From Streptomyces chilikensis (GTDB taxonomy: Bacteria; Actinomycetota; Actinomycetes; Streptomycetales; Streptomycetaceae), in the NCBI RefSeq assembly GCF_001642695.1, contig NZ_LWCC02000095.1, forward strand, positions 49,611-89,519: a stretch of DNA of 39,909 nucleotides, given 5' to 3'. The first letter of the stretch is position 1. Each line of letters begins with the position of its first letter. Below, one piece after another: positions 1-9,409 of the stretch. A program made the translations under genes and the position numbers. The notes below the pieces were generated by a model, which was given only the letters and a program-made list of their open reading frames with translations, was not told where the DNA came from and ran no database searches.

Positions 1-2679
<2,679 letters not shown>

Positions 2680-2750
2680 TTATGTGCGCGTACCACCGCG
2701 CCGCATGGTGCCGCCACGCCGGTTTGGCGATCCGCCGGGGCAAGGCTAAG

Positions 2751-2769
2751 TTAGGTAAGCCTTACCGGA
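2751..2769. promoter_or_regulatory. Candidate DtxR/DmdR-type iron box upstream of aconitase
   Basis: The sequence TTAGGTAAGCCTTACCGGA matches 14 of 19 positions of the actinobacterial iron-box consensus (TTAGGTTAGGCTAACCTAA) and is itself a dyad (TTAGGTAAG / CTTACCGGA). It lies 86 bp upstream of the aconitase start. Aconitase is an Fe-S enzyme and its genes are iron-controlled in some actinobacteria, so the placement makes sense. Binding is inferred only. Confidence 0.5.
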
Positions 2770-2797
2770 GCGGCAGCAGCGGCGTTCCTCCGACAGA

Positions 2798-2815
2798 TAT
2801 CTCGATGTCGAGATA
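2798..2815. promoter_or_regulatory. Perfect palindromic operator, TATCTC-N6-GAGATA
   Basis: TATCTCGATGTCGAGATA is a perfect 8+8 inverted repeat with a 2-bp centre. It sits between the aconitase gene (minus) and the DUF4236 gene (plus). The same outer pattern TATCTC-N6-GAGATA occurs, with one mismatch, at 3210-3227 immediately in front of the HTH-MurA gene, which suggests that one regulator binds both sites. Confidence 0.6.
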
Positions 2816-2966
2816 ACTCTAGTACATAGGGTCGGCCTGGTCATGCCCCGGCCCCGTTCAGCATGAGCCGTCGCGGGCGGGGGAGCCATGCGGGGCCCGC
2901 CTCCGGGTATCCGCTCGGGGAGCACTCGAAAAGACCCGTCCGCAGAACCGGCGAGAGGATGGCACC

Positions 2967-3158
2967 GTGCCGCTCACGTTCCGCAAGAGTTTCCGGATAT
3001 TCCCCGGCGTCCGGCTCAACATCAACAAGAAGTCCTGGTCGCTGACCTTCGGCTCCGGCGACGGCCCGAAGCACACCTACAGCTCCACCGGCCGCCGCAC
3101 CACCTCGATGGACCTGCCCGGCCCGTTCGGCTACCGGACCACCACCCGGCGGCGCTGA
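2967..3158 (+). CDS. DUF4236 family small protein
   Basis: This 63-residue basic protein begins MPLTFRKSFRIFPGV and continues RLNINKKSWSLTFG, the hallmark N-terminus of the DUF4236 family. Family members are short, lysine/arginine-rich and of unknown function. The GTG start at 2967 is preceded by GAGAGGA about 8 bp upstream. The C-terminal half is rich in Ser/Thr/Arg (YSSTGRRTT, RTTTRRR). It stands alone between two palindromic operators (2798-2815 and 3210-3227) and has no operon partner. I see no membrane segment. The family call is good; the role is unknown. Confidence 0.75.
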   Translation: MPLTFRKSFRIFPGVRLNINKKSWSLTFGSGDGPKHTYSSTGRRTTSMDLPGPFGYRTTTRRR

Positions 3159-3209
3159 TCCGGCCTCCGGTCACCCGGACGGCCGCGCCACTCCGCCCTC
3201 AAGATGCGT

Positions 3210-3227
3210 CATCTCATATCTGAGATA
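3210..3227. promoter_or_regulatory. Operator-like palindrome directly upstream of the HTH-MurA gene
   Basis: CATCTC-ATATCT-GAGATA ends 11 bp before the ATG at 3239. It matches the TATCTC-N6-GAGATA site at 2798-2815 at 11 of 12 outer bases. No Shine-Dalgarno sequence fits between it and the ATG, so a leaderless or very short leader transcript is possible, with the operator overlapping the promoter. The downstream protein carries an XRE DNA-binding domain, so autoregulation is a natural inference. Confidence 0.55.
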
Positions 3228-3238
3228 GCCTCAGTCAC

Positions 3239-4768
3239 ATGGCAGACGACTATCTCGTACGCATCGGCCGCCTCATCCGTGACGCACGACAGCATCGCGG
3301 CTGGTCGCAGGCGCAGTTGGCGGAAGCCCTCGGCACCAGCCAGAGCGCGATCAACCGGGTGGAGCGCGGCAACCAGAACATCAGCCTTGAGATGATCGCC
3401 CGCATCGGCGAGGCCCTCGACAGCGAAATCGTCTCCCTCGGCTATGCGGGCCCGATGCACCTGCGGGTGGTCGGCGGGCGCCGGCTCTCCGGCTCCATCG
3501 ACGTCAAGACCAGCAAGAACGCCTGTGTGGCGCTGCTGTGCGCCTCGCTCCTCAACAAGGGCCGCACCACCCTGCGACGGGTGGCCCGGATCGAGGAGGT
3601 CTACCGCCTGCTGGAGGTTCTCAACTCCATCGGCGTACGGACCCGCTGGATCAACGACGGCGTGGACCTGGAGATCGTGCCGCCCGCCGAACTGGACATG
3701 GCGTCGATCGACGCGGAGGCGGCCCGCCGCACCCGCTCGATCATCATGTTCCTCGGCCCGCTGCTGCACCGCGTGACGGAGTTCAAGCTGCCCTACGCCG
3801 GCGGCTGCGACCTCGGCACGCGCACCATCGAGCCGCACATGATCGCGCTGCGCCGCTTCGGCCTCGACATCGCGGCCACCGAGGGCCTGTACCACGCCCA
3901 GGTGGACCGGACGATCACCCCGGGCCGCCCGATCGTGCTCACCGAGCGCGGCGACACGGTCACCGAGAACGCGCTGCTGGCCGCCGCCCGCCACGACGGC
4001 GTGACGGTCATCCGCAACGCCTCGTCCAACTACATGGTCCAGGACCTCTGCTTCTTCCTGGAGGCGCTGGGCGTCGAGGTCGAGGGCATCGGCACCACCA
4101 CGCTCACCGTGCACGGCGTGCCGGACATCGACGTGGACGTGGACTACTCGCCCTCCGAGGACCCGGTCGAGGCGATGAGCCTGCTGGCCGCGGCCGTGGT
4201 CACCGAGTCCGAACTGACCGTCAGGCGGGTGCCGATCGAGTTCCTCGAGATCGAGCTGGCCGTCCTGGAGGAGATGGGCCTCGACCATGACCGCTCCCCC
4301 GAGTACACCGCCGACAACGGCCGCACCCGGCTGGTGGACCTCACCGTCAAGCCCTCCAAGCTGGAGGCGCCGATCGACAAGATCCACCCCATGCCGTTCC
4401 CCGGCCTGAACATCGACAACGTGCCGTTCTTCGCCGCCATCGCGGCCTCGGCGCAGGGCCAGACCCTGATCCACGACTGGGTCTACGACAACCGGGCCAT
4501 CTACCTCACCGACCTCAACCGCCTCGGCGGCCGCCTCCAGCTGCTCGACCCGCACCGCGTCCTGGTCGACGGCCCCACCCGCTGGCGCGCCGCCGAGATG
4601 ATGTGCCCGCCGGCGCTGCGTCCGGCCGTGGTCGTCCTGCTGGCGATGATGGCCGCGGAGGGCACCTCGGTGCTGCGCAACGTGTACGTCATCAACCGCG
4701 GCTACGAGGACCTCGCGGCGCGCCTCAACTCGGTGGGCGCGCAGATCGAGATCTTCCGCGACATCTGA
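3239..4768 (+). CDS. murA2: MurA-type UDP-GlcNAc enolpyruvyl transferase with N-terminal XRE domain
   Basis: The 509-residue protein has two parts. Residues about 1-65 form an XRE/Cro-type helix-turn-helix (WSQAQLAEALGTSQSAINRVERG). Residues about 72-509 form an EPT-fold enolpyruvyl transferase like MurA, which transfers enolpyruvate from PEP to UDP-GlcNAc in the first committed step of peptidoglycan synthesis. The PEP-site Lys-Asn is present (KTSKNACV), as is the catalytic loop Cys (YAGGCDLGTRTIEPH). Ordinary MurA has about 420 residues and no HTH, so this is a fusion. An enzyme of this type next to aconitase is a conserved Streptomyces arrangement (a second MurA paralogue). The start is ATG without a clear ribosome site, after the palindrome at 3210-3227. 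Whether the enzyme half is active or serves as a ligand sensor cannot be decided here, although both key residues are kept. Confidence 0.88.
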   Translation: MADDYLVRIGRLIRDARQHRGWSQAQLAEALGTSQSAINRVERGNQNISLEMIARIGEALDSEIVSLGYAGPMHLRVVGGRRLSGSIDVKTSKNACVALLCASLLNKGRTTLRRVARIEEVYRLLEVLNSIGVRTRWINDGVDLEIVPPAELDMASIDAEAARRTRSIIMFLGPLLHRVTEFKLPYAGGCDLGTRTIEPHMIALRRFGLDIAATEGLYHAQVDRTITPGRPIVLTERGDTVTENALLAAARHDGVTVIRNASSNYMVQDLCFFLEALGVEVEGIGTTTLTVHGVPDIDVDVDYSPSEDPVEAMSLLAAAVVTESELTVRRVPIEFLEIELAVLEEMGLDHDRSPEYTADNGRTRLVDLTVKPSKLEAPIDKIHPMPFPGLNIDNVPFFAAIAASAQGQTLIHDWVYDNRAIYLTDLNRLGGRLQLLDPHRVLVDGPTRWRAAEMMCPPALRPAVVVLLAMMAAEGTSVLRNVYVINRGYEDLAARLNSVGAQIEIFRDI

Positions 4769-4780
4769 CGCGACGGCACC

Positions 4781-4824
4781 GCGGCACCGCGGGCCCGCCC
4801 CGTCCGGCGGGCCCGCGGTGCCGC
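4781..4824. terminator. Perfect 19-bp GC hairpin between convergent genes
   Basis: The arms 4781-4799 and 4806-4824 are exact reverse complements, are almost wholly G/C, and leave a 6-nt loop. The hairpin lies 12 bp after the murA2 stop and 14 bp before the stop of the convergent phosphatase gene, so it can act as a bidirectional terminator. There is no U-tract, as is common in Streptomyces. Confidence 0.8.
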
Positions 4825-4838
4825 GCGTACCGGGCGGG

Positions 4839-5528
4839 TCAGGCCATGACCGCCGGGCGCACGGGCGTGTGCGACCCGTCGGGGGCCACCAGCGTGGCGT
4901 GCCCGACCATGTTCAGCATGGGCAGGTCGGATTCGTGGTCGCCGTAGGCGTGGCAGTCCTCGGGGGTGATCCGGGGGTGGAGGCCGAGCAGTTCGTTCAC
5001 GAGGACGCACTTGCCCTCGCCGATGGCGGGGCGGCCCAGCAGTTCACCGGTGAGGACGCGGCCGCACCTCTCCAGCCGGGCCCCGAGCACGTACTGCGCC
5101 CCGACCGCCCGCGCGACGTGCGGCATCAGCAGGGGGAACGACCCGGACACCAGTGCCACGGCCGCGCCCGCGGCCCGGTGCCGGCGCAGGGCGTCGACCG
5201 TCTCGGCGATGTAGAAGTCCGCGGCCGCGCTGCGCTGCTCGTACCACCGGGCGGCGTGTTCCTCGACCTCGTCGACCGGACTGCGTCTCCAGGCCCGGTG
5301 GTACTCCCGGTTGGCCTCCTCCCGCGACATGCCGCGGGCCATCCGCGCGTAGAGGTCCGCGAGGAGTTCGTCGGTGGCTCTCTCGCCCTCCGCCCCGTGC
5401 CGGGACCCGGCGTAGTGGCGGAGGAACTCCACCCCGCTCCGGCAGCGGATGAGGGTGTCGTCGATGTCGCAGAACACCAGGTAGGCGGGCGTGGGGTCGT
5501 CCAGCGGGAACAGCGGTTCGATGGTCAT
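4839..5528 (-). CDS. HAD-IB family phosphatase (SerB-like)
   Basis: This is a 229-residue haloacid-dehalogenase-type hydrolase. Motif I is CDIDDTL (nucleophile D21 and acid D23), motif II is VALVSGSFP, the motif III lysine is in GEGKCV, and motif IV is AYGDHESDLPML. This is the SerB/CicA-like IB subgroup, which usually removes phosphate from small molecules. The start ATG at 5528 overlaps the TGA of the upstream flavoenzyme gene by 4 bp (ATGA), so the two are translationally coupled. It lies close to an AfsA-type synthase, whose product is a phosphorylated butenolide or ester that must be dephosphorylated, so a role in signal biosynthesis is plausible. A general metabolite phosphatase is the alternative. 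Confidence 0.85.
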   Translation of the reverse strand: MTIEPLFPLDDPTPAYLVFCDIDDTLIRCRSGVEFLRHYAGSRHGAEGERATDELLADLYARMARGMSREEANREYHRAWRRSPVDEVEEHAARWYEQRSAAADFYIAETVDALRRHRAAGAAVALVSGSFPLLMPHVARAVGAQYVLGARLERCGRVLTGELLGRPAIGEGKCVLVNELLGLHPRITPEDCHAYGDHESDLPMLNMVGHATLVAPDGSHTPVRPAVMA

Positions 5529-6739
5529 GACGCGGATGCCTCCTGCAGTGCGGTGAGCGTGACGGTGGTCAGGGAGTCGTGGTCGCCGAGCGTGGAGAAG
5601 ACGGACGCCGCGTAGGCCATCGCCGCCGCCTCCCTGCGGAGCATCTGGTGGGCGGCGACCGTGTGGACGTCCCGCCAGCTGCGTTCGATCGGGCCCGGAC
5701 GGCCGCCGGCGCCCGTACCCGCGGTCCGGAAGAGCCGTTCGACGCCCTCCACGAGCAGATCGACGGCGGCGGCGGATCTGCGCCGGTTCCTGAGGACGTC
5801 GCTCTCGCCGCGGGCGCCCGCGTCGGCGGCTCTGGCCGCGTCGAGGAGGAGGAGTTCCGCGGCCTCGATGTCGTCGGCCGAGCGGGCCAGCGTGTGGTGC
5901 AGGCGGCTGCCGTCGTGCTGCGGGAGGTCCCGGGCCTGGGTCCGGGCCGCCCAGACCGACCACGCGGCCAGCGCGCCGCGGGCCGCGCCGAGCGCCGGGG
6001 CGCAGAAGAGGAGACCGCCGGCGAGGTGGGCGGGCACGGTGTGGCACCGGGAGCGGCCCGGGCCGGGCGTCCCCGCCAGCAGGTCCGCCATGGGGAAGCT
6101 GCGGTGGTCCGGCACGAAGGCGTTCTCCAGCACCACGGTGTGGCTGCCGGTGCCCCGCATCCCGCTGCCGTTCCAGGAGTCGCGCACGCGGAAGTCGCCC
6201 TTCGGCACCGCGAACATGCGCGGCCCCGCCGCGCCCTCCGCGCCGGGCTCGGACGCGCACACGAGGAGCCAGTCCGCGAAGTCCACCCCGCTGACGCATT
6301 CCCACTCGCCGCTCAGCAGCCGGCCGAACGGCAGCCGGCGCGCCTGGCCCGAGGGTCTGACGGAGGCGCATATCCGGACGTCCGGGCCGGCCCCCCACAG
6401 TTCGCGCTGGCCGTCGGGCGGCAGGTAGGCCGCGAACCGGCTGTGGGCCGCCCACAGGACCGCGCACCACGCCGCCGAGGCGCACCCCTCCCCCACCGCG
6501 GCGGCCGCCGCGAACAGGCTCCCGAACGTTCCTTCCGGGCCGCCCCAGGCGCGGGGCACGAAGTGGCGTGCGAAGCCGGCGCGGGTGAGGAGTGCGACGG
6601 TCTCGTCCCCGAGCCTGCGGGCGTCGTCGGCGAGCACGGCGTGGGTGGCGGCGCTCTCGGCCGCGGCCAGGACGGACGCCGGGAGCACGGGGGAGATCTC
6701 GTCGGCCCGCTCTTCTGCCGGATTGTGACACTGCATCAT
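5525..6739 (-). CDS. Acyl-CoA dehydrogenase-fold flavoenzyme / group D monooxygenase-like
   Basis: The 404-residue protein has the acyl-CoA dehydrogenase fold: an N-terminal helical part (about 20-130), a beta-barrel middle region (SGEWECVSGVDFADWLLV, RDSWNGSGMRGTGSHTV, about 145-230) and a helical C-terminal domain (about 245-400) of the type shared with HsaA/HpaB-like flavin monooxygenases. The segment SWRDVHTVAAHQM is typical of this C-terminal domain. It may oxidise or hydroxylate an acyl or aromatic substrate with reduced flavin; the substrate is unknown. ATG at 6739 (or the second ATG at 6736) follows GAGG. It forms a two-gene operon with the HAD phosphatase (4-bp overlap) and is divergent from a TetR gene. 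Acyl-CoA-oxidase-like enzymes make butenolide hormones such as avenolide, so a signal-tailoring role is possible. Confidence 0.75.
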   Translation of the reverse strand: MMQCHNPAEERADEISPVLPASVLAAAESAATHAVLADDARRLGDETVALLTRAGFARHFVPRAWGGPEGTFGSLFAAAAAVGEGCASAAWCAVLWAAHSRFAAYLPPDGQRELWGAGPDVRICASVRPSGQARRLPFGRLLSGEWECVSGVDFADWLLVCASEPGAEGAAGPRMFAVPKGDFRVRDSWNGSGMRGTGSHTVVLENAFVPDHRSFPMADLLAGTPGPGRSRCHTVPAHLAGGLLFCAPALGAARGALAAWSVWAARTQARDLPQHDGSRLHHTLARSADDIEAAELLLLDAARAADAGARGESDVLRNRRRSAAAVDLLVEGVERLFRTAGTGAGGRPGPIERSWRDVHTVAAHQMLRREAAAMAYAASVFSTLGDHDSLTTVTLTALQEASAS

Positions 6740-6767
6740 CTGGCGAGTACCTCATTCGATGAATAGA

Positions 6768-6785
6768 ATTCGTTCACGAACGTAT
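6768..6785. promoter_or_regulatory. Imperfect inverted repeat in the divergent tetR promoter
   Basis: ATTCGTTC-AC-GAACGTAT pairs 7 of 8 arm positions. It lies between the flavoenzyme gene (minus, start 6739) and the TetR gene (plus, start 6834). Its size and position suit the operator of the adjacent TetR regulator controlling both genes. It resembles, but is not identical to, the stronger palindrome at 8569-8592. Confidence 0.5.
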
Positions 6786-6833
6786 CTTTTGCACTTCGGT
6801 CCCGCTACGGAGCCGGCACAGAAGGGAGGCGTC

Positions 6834-7445
6834 ATGCCCAAACAGGCACGTGCCCTGCGGACGTACGACCGCGTACTCGACGCGGCCGCCCTCGAGTTCG
6901 CGCGGTACGGCTACGCGAACGCGAACCTGCAGAACATCGCGGACCGCATCAGACTGACGAAGGGCGCGCTGTACGGTCACTTCGCGACCAAGGAGGACCT
7001 GGCCGTCGCGCTGGACAACCACTTGTCCTGTGCGCTGGAGGAACTGCTCGCCGAGGCCAGGGTCCCGCCCCGTCCGGCGCTGAGCCGTCTGCGGTCACTC
7101 GTCCTCGGTCTCGGCCGGCTCTTCGGTACGGACGCGCGGGCCCTCGCCGCGTTGCGCCTGTCCGCGGAGACCGCCCGCTCGACCGCCAGGCCGGTGCCCC
7201 TGCTGGCGGAGACGCACGGTCTCGTGCTGCATCTGGTGCGCGAGACTCAGAAGGCGGGCCACTGGAACGCCGCGGTCCCCACGGTCCCCGTGGCCGACCT
7301 CATCATGGCCGCGCTCTTCGGTACGTTCCTGACGGAGACCGGCCCCGACTCCGGTCGCGGGCGGGCGGGCGCCGAGGCGGCCGATGCCGTCGACGCGATG
7401 TGGGAGGCCCTGTCCCAGGCGCTCGACGACGCCTCCGCGCACTGA
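6834..7445 (+). CDS. TetR family regulator, butyrolactone (pseudo)receptor-like
   Basis: This 203-residue TetR protein has an N-terminal HTH (about 8-55: RVLDAAALEFARYGYANANLQNIADRIRLTKGALYGHFATKEDLA, shown here only as the consensus segment positions) and an all-helical ligand domain. The KGALYGHF..KEDLA recognition helix is close to the ScbR/ArpA and pseudo-receptor group. ATG at 6834 was preferred over upstream in-frame codons because GAAGGGAGG lies 5 bp upstream and the family N-terminus begins MPKQARA. It is divergent from the flavoenzyme-phosphatase operon and convergent with the afsA homologue, 28 bp apart. With the second TetR at 8694 it probably forms a receptor/pseudo-receptor pair; which one senses the signal is not proven. 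Confidence 0.82.
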   Translation: MPKQARALRTYDRVLDAAALEFARYGYANANLQNIADRIRLTKGALYGHFATKEDLAVALDNHLSCALEELLAEARVPPRPALSRLRSLVLGLGRLFGTDARALAALRLSAETARSTARPVPLLAETHGLVLHLVRETQKAGHWNAAVPTVPVADLIMAALFGTFLTETGPDSGRGRAGAEAADAVDAMWEALSQALDDASAH

Positions 7446-7473
7446 GGCGGGTCCTGGCCGGGCCGCCGGCGGA

Positions 7474-8496
7474 TCACCAGGAGGTGAACCGCGACCGGGG
7501 GGCGCGGTCGCCCACGCACGTCCAGGTCATGCTGGCGCGGGCCAGCAGCTTCTCCCCCTGACGGGCCGCGACTCCCAGGGTGCACCCGTCGGGCGATCCC
7601 TCGTCGAGGTCCAGGACGATCTCTTCCCCCAGTTCGCCGAAGGCGGCGCAGTCCAGGGAGAGGCCGGCCAGGGCGAAGGCCTGTCCGGCGTACGCGCTGC
7701 GGGGCGCCTCGTGGACGGTGAGATGGCCGAACTGCCGGAAGCCCTCCAGCAGGACCATCATCGGTACGTGATCGGTGGGGTGGTCGAAGAGGACCGCGTG
7801 GTCACGGTCGACCCGCAGCACCCACCGCCGGCCGGACCGGTCCCGTTGCAGGACGCAGTCCTTCCAGCGCAGCCGGCCCACCCGGCTCGGCCCCGCGATC
7901 CCGGTGTCCGGCCCGGGGCGAGGAGGGGCGGTCCCGTCGTCCGCGGCCGGACGCCCCCGCAGGAGCCCGTAGCGCCGGTCGTCCACCATGAGTCCGCGGG
8001 TGTGGCCGCGCCCGCAGGGGCGGCCGTCGACCATGAGCGTCACGTCCAGGCGCGCCCCGGCCGTCCGCCCCCGCCGGTCCCGCTCCTCGGTCCACGTCCC
8101 GCGCAGGACCACGGCCAGCGGTGCGCCCCCGACACGGAGCGCGGCCGGGTCCGTGATGTCGAAGCTCACGTCCTGGCCGATGAAGCGGGAGCCGAGGGGC
8201 ACCCCGAAGTACGTGTGGGCCCCGTAGAAATAGGCCTGGCGCAACGTTTCCGCAAATAAGAGCGGGTCGTTCAGCCCGTTCTCGTCCGGGTGGTACAAAG
8301 CGTGGTCGCGCGGCCACTGGGCCGCCACCGAGAAGGTGTCCGCACCGGTGCGGACCCCGTCGGTGACGAAGACCTCGGCGATGGCGCTGCGGTGCACCAA
8401 CTCACGTGTGACGGGCTGGAGGAAGCTGAGCACTTCGTTCTCCGCGCCCCGGGACGGCGCCTGCGCGGGTCTGGGATCATCGAGTACGACAGACAT
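7474..8496 (-). CDS. afsA: AfsA/ScbA-type gamma-butyrolactone (butenolide) synthase
   Basis: The 340-residue protein belongs to the AfsA family, which transfers a beta-ketoacyl group from ACP to dihydroxyacetone phosphate to start butyrolactone autoregulator synthesis. It has two tandem AfsA repeats (hotdog folds). The first contains LVHRSAIAEVFVTD and GLNDPLLFAETLRQA (about 33-90). The second contains DHAVLFDHPTDHVPMMVLLEGFRQ (about 235-262). ATG at 8496 was chosen because GCGAGG lies 8 bp upstream and the family N-terminus fits; an open frame continues upstream without a better site. Leu80 is a TTA codon (8257-8259), so translation should depend on bldA tRNA. It is divergent from the ScbR-like gene, with a strong palindrome between them, the classical scbA/scbR layout. 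Somewhat longer than AfsA (301 residues). Confidence 0.92.
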   Translation of the reverse strand: MSVVLDDPRPAQAPSRGAENEVLSFLQPVTRELVHRSAIAEVFVTDGVRTGADTFSVAAQWPRDHALYHPDENGLNDPLLFAETLRQAYFYGAHTYFGVPLGSRFIGQDVSFDITDPAALRVGGAPLAVVLRGTWTEERDRRGRTAGARLDVTLMVDGRPCGRGHTRGLMVDDRRYGLLRGRPAADDGTAPPRPGPDTGIAGPSRVGRLRWKDCVLQRDRSGRRWVLRVDRDHAVLFDHPTDHVPMMVLLEGFRQFGHLTVHEAPRSAYAGQAFALAGLSLDCAAFGELGEEIVLDLDEGSPDGCTLGVAARQGEKLLARASMTWTCVGDRAPRSRFTSW

Positions 8497-8568
8497 CTGA
8501 ATACCTCGCCTCTCAGCTGGAGCAACCCTGCGAGCGAACAGACGTGCGAAGCCCTTTGTGCAATCATT

Positions 8569-8592
8569 AATATACCTGCGCGAAGGTATATT
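8569..8592. promoter_or_regulatory. ARE-type operator for a butyrolactone receptor
   Basis: AATATACCT, a 6-bp spacer (GCGCGA) and AGGTATATT form a perfect 9+9 inverted repeat, centred in the 197-bp gap between the divergent afsA homologue (start 8496) and ScbR-like gene (start 8694). The AT-rich ATACCT/AGGTAT arms fit the autoregulatory elements bound by ArpA/ScbR-type receptors. It should repress one or both genes until the signal binds. Confidence 0.8.
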
Positions 8593-8693
8593 GCAAGGCT
8601 CACCGTGGTGCGGTTCCATGGGGCAACTGCTCACAACGGCAGGGGGGTTGGGGCGGTCAGAGCCAGTAACCGGCGCGGCACGATATGGACGTC

Positions 8694-9341
8694 ATGAGTA
8701 ACGAGCGCAATGAGCCAAGGACCCGCCTCACCGCGGGCACCACCTTCGACGACACTTCGCACCCCAAGCAGGAACGCGCGATCCGCACCCGCGCGACGAT
8801 CCTCAACGCCGCGGCGGCGGCGTTCGCCACCGACGGCTTTCCCCAGGTCACCATCAAGGACATCGCCGACGGCGCGCAGATGACGAAGGGGGCCGTCTAC
8901 TTCCACTTCCCCAACAAGGAGGCGCTCGCCGTCGCGGTGCTGGAGGAGTTCTACCGGCGCATGCAGAGGACCGTCAACGGCGCTCTGGAGCACGGCGACC
9001 CGGCGTCGCTGTCGACCTTCGTGGACGTCCTGAGGCGACTCGCCCGGGCCTTCCGCGAGGACGTCTTCATCCACGCCGGCGCCCGCCTGCAGATCGAGCG
9101 GCCCTACATCAAGGCCGAGCTGCCGGTCCCGTACGTGGAGACGCTGAACGTGCTGACCGACCTCCTGGACAGGTGCCGCAAGGCGGGACACCTCCCCGCG
9201 GACACCGATCCCGAGGCCATGGCCCGCACGCTCGGCGCCGCCGTGTTCGGCGCCCAGCACATCTCCTGGGTGCTCAACGACCGCGAGGACCTCGTGGAAC
9301 GCGTGGAGGAGATCATCGATGCGTTCATCCCGATGCGCTGA
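8694..9341 (+). CDS. ScbR/ArpA-type gamma-butyrolactone receptor (TetR family)
   Basis: This TetR-family protein of about 215 residues has the HTH KQERAIRTRATILNAAAAAF..GAVYFHFPNKEALA in residues about 25-75 (positions paraphrased), the signature of true butyrolactone receptors, followed by a helical ligand domain that includes the conserved region HISWVLNDREDLVERVEEI near the C-terminus. Start ATG 8694 has GGA 5 bp upstream; ATG 8685 in the same frame is an alternative that adds three residues. It is divergent from the afsA homologue across the operator at 8569-8592, so receptor and synthase form an autoregulatory pair. A strong hairpin (9345-9381) closes the gene. It probably gates the whole azoxy/PKS cluster. 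Confidence 0.88.
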   Translation: MSNERNEPRTRLTAGTTFDDTSHPKQERAIRTRATILNAAAAAFATDGFPQVTIKDIADGAQMTKGAVYFHFPNKEALAVAVLEEFYRRMQRTVNGALEHGDPASLSTFVDVLRRLARAFREDVFIHAGARLQIERPYIKAELPVPYVETLNVLTDLLDRCRKAGHLPADTDPEAMARTLGAAVFGAQHISWVLNDREDLVERVEEIIDAFIPMR

Positions 9342-9344
9342 ACG

Positions 9345-9381
9345 CCGGACTGCCCGGACCCTGAGGGTCCGGGCAGTCCGG
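9345..9381. terminator. Perfect 17-bp hairpin after the receptor gene
   Basis: Arms 9345-9361 and 9365-9381 are exact reverse complements around a TGA loop, 3 bp after the receptor stop codon and 28 bp from the stop of the convergent hydrolase gene. It is well placed as a bidirectional terminator. Confidence 0.8.
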
Positions 9382-9409
9382 GCGGTGCGGTGTCCTGCGG
9401 GTTCGGCCG

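Noticed and set aside
4781-4824. Perfect 19-bp inverted repeat as a recombination site
   Set aside because: Its place between two convergent stop codons and its near-pure GC stem suit a bidirectional terminator; no recombinase is near.
5525-6739. Second amine N-hydroxylase (VlmH) of the azoxy pathway
   Set aside because: It shares the ACAD fold but is coupled to a phosphatase in the butyrolactone block, far from the azoxy operons. The gene at 27914, next to the aminotransferase and flavin reductase operon, is the better candidate.
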